A stretch of 64,000 bases of DNA from Blastomussa wellsi (taxonomy: Eukaryota; Cnidaria; Anthozoa; Scleractinia; Plerogyridae), in the NCBI GenBank assembly GCA_947652115.1, contig OX393570.1, positions 12,668,950 through 12,732,949 of the forward strand, given 5' to 3'. The translations under genes and the position numbers were made by a program. Below the pieces are notes generated by a model. That model was not told the DNA's origin and did not search any database. It saw only the letters and a list, made by a program, of their open reading frames with translations. Below, piece after piece: positions 18,102 to 30,468 of this stretch. The stretch's first letter is position 1, and each line of letters opens with the position of its first letter.

Positions 18102-20242
18102 CTAAACGTCGGGAACACGGAAAGCCTCGCAACTGAGAAAAGAACCTTGCCTGGGCGCAATACTGAAGTCGATACGCAGCGCCACCGAGGGAAATGTTAG
18201 GGAACCGCGACCGAAGATTGAATTCTTGGCTTTGCCTCTGACAAACAAATTTGGAAGATCAGGAAGCATGATCCAGTCATGGACGAAACCACTCCAATGT
18301 AAACCATCGAAACATAACCGAGGCCAAAAATATGCAGATTTCCAAAGGGGAACCACGAGAGTACCAGCGGCATTGCAAACTTGCATGTGAGTAAGCACTT
18401 TACACGTTAGACAAACAGGAGGGCAGAGCCAGTTGTTGTCACAGGACCAATCTTGAACGAAGGCATTGACACCACATGTACCTGGCTGATAAAACCTAGT
18501 GTTGAAGTTCGGAAGCTTGGCGTTGTAACAACAAGCAAATCTGTCACAGGAATGAGGACCCCAAAGCTCGTCCAGGGAGTGGAACACATCGTCGTTAAGC
18601 GAGTAATCATCAAGGTCTACTAGCTTGCTGATGTCATCGGCAGAAGTGTTCTGATCCTAGGAATCCACTGAACATCGACACTAATCGAGGCACGAAGGCA
18701 GATGCGATGAATATCCAGAGCTATCCGCTGCAAAGCTGGGACCTTGGAACCAATGCTCGCAATACGCACAACATTCTGATTATCTGTGTACCAAACGACA
18801 GTCTGGGCACGGAGTGAATCAATAAACGCTTGCAAAGACAAAAACACGGCAAGGAGCTCACGAAAAGTAGAACTTTGCGACCTCTCAAAGTCAGACCAAT
18901 TTTGATGAAAAATTTTGCCTTCTAGATCAATGAAACTGCCGCAGGCTGAATTCGACGCATCCGAGTAAACAATCTTCGAAGGCTTACGCTTTATTGGCCA
19001 CAGAGGCAAACCGTTAATGTGAGCGACGTTAAGCTTCCAAAAATTTAATTCATCCACGCATTCGGGCGTCAAGGAAACCGATGAATTCCAATTCGAAGCA
19101 GTATTGATAACAGCGAAAATGTTTCTAGTCATAAGCCTGGCTACATTGCCAACACAGTTACCGAGGGAAATAATCTTACCGCAGACGCTGGCGAGCTGAC
19201 GCACCTGAGACTGGAGAGAGGGGTTGCTGGAATCCAAAAGACTGGATAAATCTTCCGACAGAGACTGTATTCTTCTTGGCGTAGCAGAAATAAGACATTT
19301 CGAGGTGTCAAGAACGGTCCCCAACCAGGTGATAACTTGAGTTGGCTCCCAAAGGGATTTCTCTTCATTAGGGACAAAGCCAGACTTCAATAAATCAGCG
19401 TGCACTGCCAAACTTGAAATTTTTGCTTTTATATAATTCTGAGAAGCCCCTAATCCGTCATCCAGAAAAACAACAATAGACTTGCCTTCGGACCTCCATT
19501 TCTTAACTAACGGTTTAAGAAGCTTGGTAAACAAATAAGGCGCAGAGCTAATGCCAAAGGGCAAAACGGAAAACTGAAAATATCTAGTAACCCCCGATAA
19601 AAATGTCCAGGAAAACGACAGATATTGCCTGTGTTCAGGGAAAATCTCAACGTGGTGGTACCCAGATTTGAGATCGAAGGAAAACATGAAATCCCCAGAG
19701 TTAAGCACTTGCTTGGCAATAGAAACATCTTCGCATCGAAACTTGGATTTGAAGAGATACTGGTTGACATGTCGAAGATCCAAGATCAAGCGCTTTTTCC
19801 CCGACTTCTGAATTGAAACAGACAATGGATTGATAATTGCAGGTGGCACAAAAACTTCAGCGATACATCGCAAATCAATCAACTCGCTAATGGCGCTTTC
19901 CACAAAAACAGATTCCTGAAGTGCCGAATAATTATTCGCGGCAACAAACGGCGGTGGAATTTGTAACAAAGGCAATTTATAGCCAAATTCAATAACGCCG
20001 AGAATAAAAGGCGACGCACCAATATCCTTCCAAAACTGAATACATTTACGCAATCTGCCTCTGACAGAAACAGGAACATCGCCGGATTTCACTTCATAAC
20101 AAGATAATTGAGCATCTACAAAAGTGTGATCGGACCGACAAGACACAGACAAGGCCTCAAAATCAAGGTCTGAAAAATATGAAATAAAGTGGGAATATAA
20201 AAATAAATATCTAATGGACAAATAGGAGCAGAACAATAACAA
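18102..20242 (-). pseudogene. reverse transcriptase-RNase H of DIRS-like element, one frameshift
   Basis: The open frame 18,620-20,242 has RT motifs: LILDLRHVNQYL, MFSFDLKSGYHHVEI, FGISSAPYLFTKL and the catalytic box FLDDGLGA. RNase H residues follow: VYSDASNSACGSFI, RELLAVF and WYTDNQNVVRI. At about 18,655 a single-base deletion breaks the frame within the RNase H end (QWIPR, then the NTSADD sequence in the next frame). The connected downstream frame, to 18,102, contains the typical post-RNase H region (CDRFACCYNAKLPNFNTRF). The start is uncertain; the first residues of the frame are hydrophobic and may be untranslated. Confidence 0.88.
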
Positions 20243-20364
20243 GTACTGATGTGATATCTAATTGACTTGAGATAATAACTGTAATAACAAAAAAATACAC
20301 AAACAATGAAGAATGCAATTGAGTGGAAATGGAGAAGTTCAATGTAACAAGATACAGTTCGCCT

Positions 20365-21102
20365 CTAAAGATTAACTCCGCTCACGGCTGATCTTTGAGC
20401 ATTTGAACTAGCAAGCAAACTAGGACATGCGGCTCGCCAGTGACCTGGTTTCCCACAGGAAAAGCAAAGACCCGTATAACTGGCCATCGACGATGGGACA
20501 TTAAGCCTTCCCAAAGGACTAGGAAAACGGGCGGCTGAAGGCATGGTTGGATGGGAACGTTGCATAAGGGACGATCCACGGCGCTGGAAAGAAGCACCAC
20601 GTGCGGCGAAACGCTTGGATGATTTGGCAGCCCTGGCTTCCGCTCTATAAATCTTCTTTTCATCCTCATCATCCTCGGCCAAATCATGATGTTTATATTC
20701 AAGGACAGTTTTCCATCCATAAGGCGATTTATCCGCTAATAGAATTAATTTCTGGCGCTCTTTGAGCATCGACATACCTTTATCCAAATGCTCTTTAATT
20801 TTGGCGAGATCTTTTCGCTCCAAGGCAGAAGACGCGTCCTCTACAGCTTCAAGGACAGATTTGACGGACTTGAACTGATCTTCATTGCTCTTCTTTTTAA
20901 ACGAAGGGGGCGCGTCCCTTTTCAGCCTCTTTATCTCTGACATTTGCTCGGCCGAGTTGACATCGCTTGATCTCTTCAGATCGGAAATCGAGGTGGAAAC
21001 AAGTTCCTTGATCTGGGAGAGCAATTCTTGGTTGTTGCTGGCAACGATCTCTTTAACTTTGGCCTCATCCATAACTGGAACTCGACGAACAGAACAAGAC
21101 AA
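20365..21102 (-). CDS. Gag-like protein of DIRS-like element with zinc knuckle
   Basis: An open frame of 245 residues. The N-terminal half is helical and charged with a basic patch (SEIKRLKRDAPPSFKKKS), the middle is acidic (HHDLAEDDEDEKK), and the C-terminus has one CCHC zinc knuckle, CFSCGKPGHWRAAC. This fits a nucleic-acid-binding Gag. It is the first gene of the element, about 120 bases before the RT frame. Confidence 0.8.
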   Translation of the reverse strand: MSCSVRRVPVMDEAKVKEIVASNNQELLSQIKELVSTSISDLKRSSDVNSAEQMSEIKRLKRDAPPSFKKKSNEDQFKSVKSVLEAVEDASSALERKDLAKIKEHLDKGMSMLKERQKLILLADKSPYGWKTVLEYKHHDLAEDDEDEKKIYRAEARAAKSSKRFAARGASFQRRGSSLMQRSHPTMPSAARFPSPLGRLNVPSSMASYTGLCFSCGKPGHWRAACPSLLASSNAQRSAVSGVNL

Positions 21103-22132
21103 CGCGAAAAAACGAAACTGGACTTGACACTGTGAAGGCTGACCGTAGAATGTCTCACCTTTCTAACGGCCGCCTATTACAAACTAAAATCCCATGACTC
21201 ACTGCGCGCTAACACCCTCCCCAGACCTCTGATACGTGCCGGCAAAATAGTAATTTATGATAGTACGGTGTAATCACAAATTACATGTTTTCACGTCACG
21301 CAAGTTTCAAGCGCGGAAGAAATAAAATCGCTCACCATTCAATAAATTGAGTCAAGAAATTGAAATATCATAGAAGAGAAATAATTAAACAACGTGCCAA
21401 AGTTTCGGGATGTTCGCTATTCTGAACTCGAGTTAATCGGCAAAGTGTATCACTAAAAATTATAGTGTTTAGTATGGAGACGCCTCTCAGGGGCTCCAAC
21501 ATGGCGGCCGGAAACCAGTGGAAACATCTGGAGTTTACTTTGGCTCTCTCAAATCGTTTCTTCTCGTTGTTAAACTTGAAAACATTCGCATTGACACTTC
21601 CCTCAACATATCGTTTACTCAGAACTCGAAAACATAAGGGAAATCGATATTTTCGCGCACGTAACATGTTACCCAGAAACAATGCCGATGTCACGCATTG
21701 TGAAAAATCTGAAATTCAAACTGTTCTATTTAAAAAAAAGCCGAAAACAGGCCAGCAGATATATGTTTAAAAATGACTTTTACCTGATGAAGTTGAAAAC
21801 TCAAAATTTTTAATTTTAGTTTTTTATAACGTCACGTGAAAACCAAGAATAGCTTTGTTAATTAGAATTGGCATTTTGTCACAACAAGCGGTAGGTGGGT
21901 ATGTCTTCACAACATTGTAATGCCGTGTAGTAATGAGTAGTGTTATAAAGAAGAGAGTTTAAAAGCATTGATATTTTCTAAAGATTTGTGGTATGGAATC
22001 CCTCAAATATTGCTGCAGACTTTGTGGCTGCAAGTGTAACCGCAAAGTAATCAAATTAGACTTTTAGGCATCACACCCAAGTTAGTGACGTACATCAATC
22101 CAATCAGGTTTGGGGTTGCATCAAGAAACCAG

Positions 22133-22220
22133 TCAAATTGTCAATCTCGTCCCCAGATCCCGCTTTTCTTGATGCTGACCAAAACAAAAGCGGGCTCTGG
22201 GGACGAGATTGTCAAATTGT
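22133..22220. repeat. foldback element, about 88 bp
   Basis: The arms CAATCTCGTCCCCAGA and CTGGGGACGAGATTG are reverse complements and continue through CCCGCTTTT, with a loop of about 25 bases. The end sequence CTCGTCCCCAGA is shared with the foldbacks at 29,613-29,901 and 30,115-30,307, so they belong to one MITE group. Confidence 0.75.
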
Positions 22221-22309
22221 TTGATAAAATGGAATGACATGCGCAGTTAAGTCATTGATTAAACTTATAATTTGAAACTTGGGCCCCGTCGGAAAGAAAA
22301 TGAAGTGCA

Positions 22310-22545
22310 TATAAAATCAGATGAAGTCCGCCGTAGGAAAAAAGATGGCGGCTGTACATTTTACCATAATACCTTGCGACGCTAACACAGCCCACAAGGT
22401 ATTTTCACGAAATTCGTTCTTGTAGTAACAATATCACTCTTGCTGAGTTTGAAAGTTTAGGTGCTTTTCTTTGCGTTTTTAAAAGCGTTTTTAGGGTTTT
22501 CGCGCGGGAAGAATTATAGGTAAATGTACCAGTCGCCATCTTTTT
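22310..22545. repeat. dispersed repeat, related copy at 37,640-37,835
   Basis: Both places share GGCTGTACATTTTACCA, AATACCTTGC and CTAACACAGCCCACA in direct orientation and in the same order, then a similar segment ending in AAGCGTTTTTAGG. No coding signal. Class unknown. Confidence 0.65.
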
Positions 22546-23471
22546 GCATACCGGTGTTGGACACGGTTCGCAAGGCATGCTGGGAGAAAATTTAATTCGC
22601 TCTCATTTTCATCTGATCGTTAGCCTCCTACGCAGGCGTTATTAGGGGATTGCGTTACCACTTGTCCCCACAAACGCCTGCTTAACCGCGACCAACATTC
22701 GTTTCCCATTGTCTCTTGCCAAACAAACTAACCAATCAGCATTGATCGTTATAAAACTTCCCGCGAATCCGTTCTTCGGAATGCCGGCGCTGTTGGATAC
22801 AATACTCTGGTGTATTTCGATAGTTGAAACACCAAAATATTATTTATTGTGAATACAAGAGTTAAGCGTGCGAGTCTGATTCTGTCATAAGTTGGAAGGG
22901 TTAATATTTTGGGAAATATTTATTTCAACGCTACAAAATGCTACAAAAGACTTCGCCGAGTCGAAAACGCAAAGCGGAATTAATTTAGAAATCATCAAAG
23001 AGGTCCACATCCGTGGTATTTACGAGCGAACAAATCGAAGGGTAAAATTGGAAAGAGCCAGTCAAGGCGAATACAACTTCACCGCGCTGAATCATTCATT
23101 CGACAAACTTGCCACAGAACGATTTAAAACGTCCAGCGCTGCTGGGTTAAAAGGCTGGCTTAAAAAAAAGGGGCAACGTCTCCTTTGGATAGTTCATTGG
23201 CCCTTTGATTTGAGGCCTCCATTTGCTTAAAATTGGGTTTGAACAACCGACGATTAATGAACGCAAAATCGCTACGCAGTCGTTTAGAGTCTGAAACGTG
23301 GAAACTTTGACCCATAGGCTAGCTTTTCATTTGGCTGAACTTCAGCAATTCGTTGCAAGGTGAAGGTCGGCATTCCGGATTTTAGTAGGTAAAATCTGAT
23401 TAGCGAAGCGGCGGAAAGGAATGTTGGCCTCGGTTAAGATATTGGGATATCAGCGTTGTTTCCAGCCTGCG

Positions 23472-24510
23472 TTATCCGGCTTAGTGTGGACGTAGCCCGA
23501 AACAACGTAGCCTGCGTGCAGCCGTCTCCTATTTCCTAAAGCGGAAAAGTGACGTCTGCGAAACGGCGTTGTTAATCGTGTTCCAGTATCCTGCTGTTCG
23601 AGATTAAATTTAGAAAGACAGTGAGTAGCAAAACATATAGCAAATTACAGCTCATGATGTGCCAAGTGTCAGAAAAAAATTCACAGGGTTAAAGAAATGG
23701 CGAAGACCTGTGACCTCAGCTAAATATTTGCTAAATTACTGAGTCAGACGGGACTGTTTGAGTTGAAGTTCCCCCTAATTATACAGAATATAACAAGCAT
23801 TCAAAAAAACACAAAGCGAAATAGCTCGAAAACGAGTTTAATCTGAGACAAATGCCAGGAACCGCAAGAGTCAACTCCTTTAGTAACTTTTAGTACACGA
23901 TCACGAAAGCGATTCATCCAAAAGTACTCGCCCTTCGAGGATTCCACACTGTTTATTCCAAGTGTTTGGAACTCCTTATTCACTAGCAGCTCAGCCCTGA
24001 AAGATTTATAACCGCTTTCATGTAAGATTTCGTCTTCGATCTTTCATAATAATCCCCGCGGGTCACTTCCGTAGCTTTCCAACGCATCGATTGCTTGATA
24101 CACAGGGATCTCGAGTGTACACAGCAAACTGTACAGAGCGGATTTGTCACTTTGAAATTCTCCTCTACCTTGAACCAGACTTCTGTAGTTGTGATTCACA
24201 ACAAGCGAAATAAACTGCCCAAAATCACACGTGAGTTACGGTTAATGTTTTCCTCTTGCACGTTAATGAAAACACAACGCATAATTATTTTGACAATTTT
24301 ACGATGACAGCCAATCAGGGTTGATTCTAACAATGCCTACTATCAAAGCAACCAATGAGAGAGCGGTCCCCAGATTCTGGAGAAACAGCAGGATACTGGA
24401 ACACGATTAACGACGCCGTTTCGCAGACGTCACTTTTCCGCTTTAGGAAATAGGAGACGGCTGCACGCAGGCTACGTTGTTTCGGGCTACGTCCACACTA
24501 AGCCGGATAA
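23472..24510. repeat. nested inverted repeat pair (23,472-23,598 and 24,384-24,510)
   Basis: About 127-base arms are near-perfect reverse complements, including CAGCCGTCTCCTATTTCC and GTGACGTCTGCGAAACGGCG. The middle of about 785 bases has no recognised gene. The outer ends read TTATCCGGCTTAGTGTGGAC, the same as the end of the adjoining MITE. Confidence 0.75.
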
Positions 24511-24875
24511 ATTTGAAAACGGCGTTTTCGCCTCGAAAGCAGATAAAATGTTTTCTGTCCACATTATACCGTTTTCAAATTGTTTCGCCATCGATTTTGA
24601 AACGCTGCCTCGCAAGAAATTCTTAAATTCATGCTAGAACATGCCCATATTGTCCGTGCAACGCTATTCGATTGTTTTCATGTCAGCGTTTTCAAAAAGT
24701 TTCGTTTTCGTCGTCCACACCAACACACCTAGCCAGCGTTTTCAAATTTATCCACATTGGGGAACGTTTTCAAAAAGTTCCGTTTTCGGTTACCGAAAAC
24801 GCCGTTTTAGTGTGGACGGAAGGCCAATCCGGAGAAAAAAAGTTGCGTTTTCAAATTTATCCGGATTAGTGTAGC
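24487..24875. mobile_element. MITE with CTACGTCCACACTAA-type ends
   Basis: Left end CTACGTCCACACTAAGCCGG and right end CCGGATTAGTGTAGCC are inverted, followed on each side by AATTTGAAAACG-type sequence. Several internal GTTTTCGG/CCGAAAAC repeats occur. No coding capacity. The ends resemble hAT-type MITEs, but I see no clear 8-bp duplication. Confidence 0.65.
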
Positions 24876-25089
24876 CTCGGAAGCAATCCGTATCAAATCT
24901 TTTGTGTGCCAAGTAGCAACTATAGAATGGTTAATGCTGGATTCATAAAGCCCCCATTTATGCCAGAATAACTCATTTTAGGAATCAAAACATCGCTGTA
25001 CGTTGATTTGGAAAGGCTGAAATCGGATTTAAGCAGATATTTCGGTTTGTGTAACAAGTGTTGCACTGTAGTGGAGATAGTGATGTTTT

Positions 25090-25920
25090 TTTTGTATTTT
25101 ATTTATTTATTTCCTTTTACAGGTATAGTACAAACAACATACAGATCAAAACATGCAAACATTACAAAATTTACAACAACTACCTTAATTACAAACTACA
25201 AAGAAGAGAAGAAAAAAAGAAAGAAAAAAAATAAAAAAATAAAGAAAATAGATTAAATAAATAAATAAACTACACTGCACTACACTACAAGGCTTACATA
25301 ACCTATTCAACTTGCACTTAAAATACAGAGTAATACAGGGGGTATTAGAAAAACGAAGTTTGGATAACAGCTACTGTTGTATTAATGGGAGTAACGGCTT
25401 CCATTTTTTATCATGGAAATGGATTTTGTTGTTTCTTTTCGCGATAAAACGTTCGGTTTGAAACGTTTTTTTAAATTTATCGACTAACAGTCTTACACAT
25501 AAACAGCCCTTATTTAACTTACAGCGGTAAATAAAATATTTGCTTTCAAGAATGATGTAATTGACTAGAATGCTTATATTATCTGTATCTAAGATCCCAA
25601 AAAGGACATTCATGATATCAAACCTAATAGTTATATTAAAAGAATCAAGTACAGACTTTAAATCATTCCAAAACATGCTTACTTTTGTACAATGGAAAAA
25701 GAGATGTTCTATGGTCTCCAACTCCTTTTCACAAAAATCGCACAAGGGAGAATCTACTTTTTTGAACTTAAACAGCATTTTGTTCGCGTATAAAATCCTG
25801 TTTAATATTTTATATTGGAATTCTCTTAATTTAGTATCCAGTGATGTTTTGCTGACCAATGGAGTGTCCCTACGATGGCTTTTGATGGATTTTCGCTGGA
25901 TGCCAAGAGTGAAGTAAAAT
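25090..25920 (-). mobile_element. 5'-truncated L1/Tx1-like LINE fragment
   Basis: The minus-strand frame 25,371-25,943 encodes the LINE ORF2 C-terminus: REFQYKILNRILYANKMLFK, then the zinc-binding CDFCEKELETIEHLFFHC. A T-rich run (25,090-25,116) on the plus strand is its A-rich tail. It is the same type as the LINE at 11,619-12,528 and the plus-strand piece at 32,225-32,640, but all are different segments or copies. Confidence 0.8.
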
Positions 25921-26433
25921 CTACGAGGAAAAGGTGAGAACAATTCGAAAACAAAACAAAAGGCATTGTGGTCTTGACTTGTAAACCGGCTCAGTCAAGT
26001 TTTGTAGAGTTTTTCTCTCTGCATTCTAACCAAAACAAATTTTGAAGAGGTTAGCCTTTCAGGTGATTCAGTATCTTTGAACTCAACCTGCTTTGCTAAC
26101 CTTCTTTTATTTTTTTATTTGACTTTACGTGTATAAATTTATTATGATGACTGATCAATGTAAAGGGCATGCATTGTGAATTGCAATAAATGAATCTATT
26201 CTCATGCTCTCATCACTTTTCTATTTTTTCTCTTTATTCCTCAGTGTAACTTTCAAATAAATTATGATGATGATGATGATGAAGATAACTTTATTGATGT
26301 GTGGTTGATAATAAACCAGGGGAGGATCCTCTACTCATGAGCATACTCTCCTCATGAGCAAACTTTTACCCAGAACTGTTGTTTGTATTATATGTAATTT
26401 AGAAAAAATGTTTCATTGATTTGTATGATTTTA

Positions 26434-26654
26434 CAGTGCGGACACCAAAACTGTGAACACTTGACATTTATTTTTACATTTTTTGATACGATTATCCAAT
26501 GAGTTCTCTTGACACAGACCAAAGGATTAGTGTTTTCAGCACCTAAGAAAGCTAATTTTTCTGTTTATATGAATGGCTAACATTGAAAAATGGTAAAATA
26601 AAATGTGAAAATAAATGTCAAGTATTCACGGTCGAGTGTCCACACTGCAATACT
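26434..26654. mobile_element. short MITE, about 220 bp
   Basis: Left end ACAGTGCGGACACC and right end GGTCGAGTGTCCACACTG are inverted copies with mismatches, and ACTTGACATTTATTTT on the left pairs with AAAATAAATGTCAAGT on the right. The arms are about 45 bases. No coding capacity. Confidence 0.65.
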
Positions 26655-26946
26655 GCTATATATTGGCTGTGGTGTAAAGATCAGTGTACTTGTATTCACA
26701 ATAAATAATATTTTGGTGTTTCAACCATCGAAATACACCAGAGTATTGTATCCAACAGAGCCGGCGAAGAACGGATTCGCGGGAAAATTTATAACGATCG
26801 TTTTGAATGCCTACAGACAATGCTGATTGGTTAGTTTGTCTGGCGAGAGACAATGGGAAAGGAATGTTGGTCGCGGTTAAGCAGGCGTTAGTGGGGACGA
26901 GTGGTAACGCAATCCCCTAATAACGCCTGCGTAGGAGGCTAGGATC

Positions 26947-27669
26947 AAAAGGGCCTGATCGGAGACTTGCATCCCATCTAGAATTATAAATACCAATAGA
27001 CACTTCATATGAGAAACAAAGATAAGGTCTGGCCTGATGAACTACTAGGCAGGCTCCAAATATGCACTTTCTTTCATATAGACTGAAACCAAGTGAAGCC
27101 TTTGCAACTGTATGAGTGAAGGTCATTGATATGGAGCAAGGGGCAATTTTATGGGCTCTTTATGGAAGACTCGTTTACGTGTCTCTATCTCTGGCTCAAA
27201 TTTTTCAAAACCTGTTTGATTTTTATTTTCCTTTGTTTCAGATTATGGTAATGAAATTTATACCGTGAAAAATGGAAATCAAACTGGTTGGAATTTTTAA
27301 AATAAAAATAATTAAATTTTAATTTTTGCTTGCAAATAAACTTTCATCTAATGAGTTAACAGACTTGTAATTTTTTTTCTTTTAATATATCGAGAGGTTG
27401 GATTCATTTTGGATCAAGGCATTGCTATTTGGATTCTTTTGATTTTTATCTTTCCTCTTCCTCCCACTCCTTTTCATTATAAAACTTCCACAAGTATTGG
27501 CTATTTAAGGCACAATATCAAAGAATTCACCCATTACTGTAAATAAGCCAGTTTACATAACCTATTTGTCTTTGCATAATTTGCTAAAAAATATAAAGTG
27601 ATTTGCAAGTGGGACTTTTTGCAAACACCGGATAATGTTTAGGTTGAATTTGTGAGGCTATTTTCTTCT
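26947..27669. other. AT-rich intergenic, nothing recognised
   Basis: No open frame with a family signature and no clear repeat. Confidence 0.4.
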
Positions 27670-28124
27670 CTGAGGATGGTTGCATAATAAAACAATTCAA
27701 GAGACACCAACAGAGACTAAGGGGAGGAGGCTTTAGTCCTACACACCCTTCCATTAAGGAAATGGGGGGTTATTCCCAAATAAGGAGGACAGCATAAAGT
27801 TCTCTCCTCATGTACTGGTGCACAAGAGAATAACCATTTGTATTTTTGTGTGGGAATCACTGATTCGCTGTGGTGTATGTTTTGGCCTTTTTTTCTGAGG
27901 ATGGTTGCATAATAAAACAATTCAAGAGACACCAACAGAGACTAACGGGAGGAGGCTTAAGTCCTACACACCCTTCCATTAAGGAAATGGGGGGTTATTC
28001 CCAAATAAGGAGGACAGCATAAAGTTCTGCCCTCATGTACTGGTCAGTGGTGCACAAGAGAATAACCATTTGTATTTTTGTGTGGGAATCACTGATTCGC
28101 TGTGGTGTATGTTTTGGTCTTTTG
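27670..28124. repeat. 225-bp direct tandem duplication, two copies
   Basis: The block starting CTGAGGATGGTTGCATAATA at 27,670 repeats at 27,895 with only a few differences, including a 4-base insertion (CAGT) in the second copy near GTACTGGT. This points to a recent duplication or a collapsed or expanded array. Confidence 0.9.
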
Positions 28125-29612
28125 TATCGGCTCCTGTGCACTGGGCAAAAATAATGTTCCATGCACAAAGATTGAGCCACGACCAGCCAATATATTTGAT
28201 GCAAATGCTATTACATTGCACAGTTTCAATTGGCTGTGGGCTTGGATTCAAAAATGTTGGATACATTTCCCCAAAAACTAAATTTATCATGGATTCAGTT
28301 ATCAAACAAGGAGTACTGCATCATTCCTCTTTTTATGATATCAAATTGAGAATGACATGGGTCAAAACAGGGTAATTTATGATATTGTAACTGATTTCTA
28401 AAGGGTAATGACCACAGTGGGAGAGTTCAAGAGTGTGTCAACATTTTTATTGGCAGGTCCAGTAGTGATACTTGTATTATGTTTAGACAAAATGGCTCCC
28501 TCTGCTACCCAACACTCAAAGGGAACAAAAGGAGTATTTGAATACTTAGATCACTAACAAACAAGGGTAATAAGTTTCTGTTTGAGATAAATGAAAGACT
28601 GCCAGTGGTAAAGATAGTATACATCAACCATCAATGAAATAATATTTTATTCACAAGGCAACAGCATATTTCCTCAGTGTACCAGAACTTCTCTCTGGAG
28701 GTTTGTTTGGCACACTCTACTTGGAGGGTCGAAAGGCTGTTTTGAGGGTGCAGAATATCAGCCAAAGGATAACAAAAACACTGCAAAATAGCAAGAAAAA
28801 CATTTACATATGAATAAAAAACAAACGGAGTCTAAACGTGTACTCTTATTGTTATAAAACATCAGAAGGAATCACACCATCAACTCCCGCGAAATGCGGC
28901 AAGATGGTGGATAACAAGAGAATACAACAAAAAGCCCAAACTTCAAGTCCAAATTACACCGTTAACACGGCGGGGCCCGCCAGGGCCCGCGCAACCTTTC
29001 TTGAAGTTCAACTATCGAACTTAAGTTCTGTACAAAAATAATACAGCACACTGATCCCTAATTATCAAAAATTGAATAAATGATTACCCATGTCAAACGC
29101 GCGTTCAAAACAAACGTTTTCACTTGGCATGATTTCCATCGACTAGTTTTGATATAAAAAATGCTTACCTGATTTCACTTCAGCAGCAAGTGACCAAGTA
29201 ATAAATCTTGTAGCTCCTGAAAAATAATCCTTCGATTCCTGACAAAAACGCAGAAATCAATCAAAGAAGACAAACCCTTCTCGACACGCAACGACGAGCG
29301 TGTCCGCCATTGCTTCAGCTGAGGCAGCATATGATTGGTCGAGTCCAGTCACGTGAACCGTGTCCAACACTGCCTGGGTTTGGGGATTTTTGGTGTTTTG
29401 TTCGCAGTTTGATCGTCAAAATATCTTCATCTGAAGACACAGTAAACACTACGAGTATCCATCGTGTTAGAGGTATATGTAAACGTGTTGTTCTCCCTCA
29501 TTTCTCTTCACAAAACCTTTCCAAGTGCGTGGATCACCCAGTTGAAAATCCACCGAAGCGCAGTCGCAAGCTGATTATTTGACGCATGCGCAGACAAAAT
29601 GCCCCCCTGGGT
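28125..29612. other. non-coding stretch upstream of the SH2 gene
   Basis: No recognised gene. Short open frames at 28,838-29,041 and 29,310-29,582 show no family features. Parts near 29,280-29,350 are less AT-rich and could hold promoter sequence for one of the neighbours; not demonstrable here. Confidence 0.35.
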
Positions 29613-29901
29613 CCATGCTCGTCCCCAGAGCCGCTTGTCCCTCTTAGCCGGCTGGACCTGTGCACGAGGAACAAGTGGCTCTGGGGACACACGATTTGAT
29701 TCGCTGAAATCAAACAAAGAGAGTCCAATCACATCAGGCATTTTAAAATCCTTAATCGTTAGCAGGATTAAAACGGCTGATGTGATTGGATTCCCTTTGT
29801 TTGATTTCAGCGAATCAAATCGTGTGTCCCCAGAGCCACTTGTTCCTCGTGCACAGGCCCAGCCGGCAAAGAGGGACAAGCAGCTCTGGGGACGAGCATG
29901 G
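29613..29901. mobile_element. 289-bp foldback MITE, nearly perfect hairpin
   Basis: The left arm starts CCATGCTCGTCCCCAGAGC and the right arm ends with the reverse complement GGGGACGAGCATGG. The arms run about 130 bases, meeting near AAAATCCTTAATCGTTAGCA. Open frames on both strands here are only the two readings of the hairpin. Confidence 0.85.
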
Positions 29902-30114
29902 TCGAGAATAACCATTTATTAATGTTCGCGCTGCGCTACACGGCGAGGAGTGGCTTGGGATGCAAAGGGAGACGAGGCACCCGAGACCTGCACGGGAAGC
30001 TGCTGGGGGCCCAACGAAGCGGAAGGTGCTTGGACGGTTGCTATGGAAACCGATGCCATAGAATGGGCCCTTTGCACTGAGTCACACTGAGATAACAGAG
30101 GAGTAAATATAATT

Positions 30115-30307
30115 GGATTCGCTGAAATCAAACAAAGGGAATCCAATCACATCAGCCGTTTTAATCCGTTAGCAAGATTAAAACGGCTGATGTGATTGGA
30201 TTCCCTTTGTTTGATTTCAGCGAAACAAATCGTGTGTCCCCTGAGACACTTGTTTCTCGTGCACAGGCCCAGCCAGCTAAGAGGGACAAGCGGCTCTGGG
30301 GACGAGA
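30115..30307. mobile_element. second, left-truncated copy of the same foldback MITE
   Basis: The right arm is complete (to CTCTGGGGACGAGAATGG). The left arm begins only at GGATTCGCTGAAATC, so the outer about 80 bases of that side are missing. It lies 160 bases before the start codon of the SH2 gene. Confidence 0.8.
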
Positions 30308-30468
30308 ATGGGAACGCTGCAGAAGCAGGAAGTCAGTTTGAGAATATTTGAGGTGTTTGTATGCTTGTTTTTGAATTGGACTGTGGCATGATTGCCAATA
30401 TTTCCTTATCTCACCGAAGTCCAATAATAGATAACGGCAAGTAGCATAGCTTCATTGCTGTCTCTGAA

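Larger units (their letters stand above)
16449..21102 (-). mobile_element. DIRS-like tyrosine-recombinase retrotransposon
   Basis: Gag, reverse transcriptase-RNase H and tyrosine recombinase lie in this order on the minus strand, the arrangement of YR retrotransposons. No adenine methylase domain is evident between RNase H and recombinase. Terminal repeats (inverted or split direct) should lie outside the coding span, but I could not identify them by eye. A roughly 60-bp minisatellite lies between RT and recombinase. Confidence 0.88.
22615..26946. repeat. long inverted repeat pair, 4.3 kb apart (22,615-22,859 and 26,689-26,946)
   Basis: The left arm starts TAGCCTCCTACGCAGGCGTT and the right arm ends with its reverse complement. 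The arms run about 245 bases with small differences and end at TTGTGAATACAAG. Inside lie other repeats: an inverted pair (23,472-24,510), a MITE (24,487-24,875), a LINE fragment and a second MITE. No transposase frame was recognised. It may be one large transposon filled by later insertions, or two MITE copies in opposite orientation. Confidence 0.7.

Noticed and set aside
29508..29922. Frames of 135 and 107 residues on both strands
   Set aside because: They are the two readings of one long hairpin and mirror each other.
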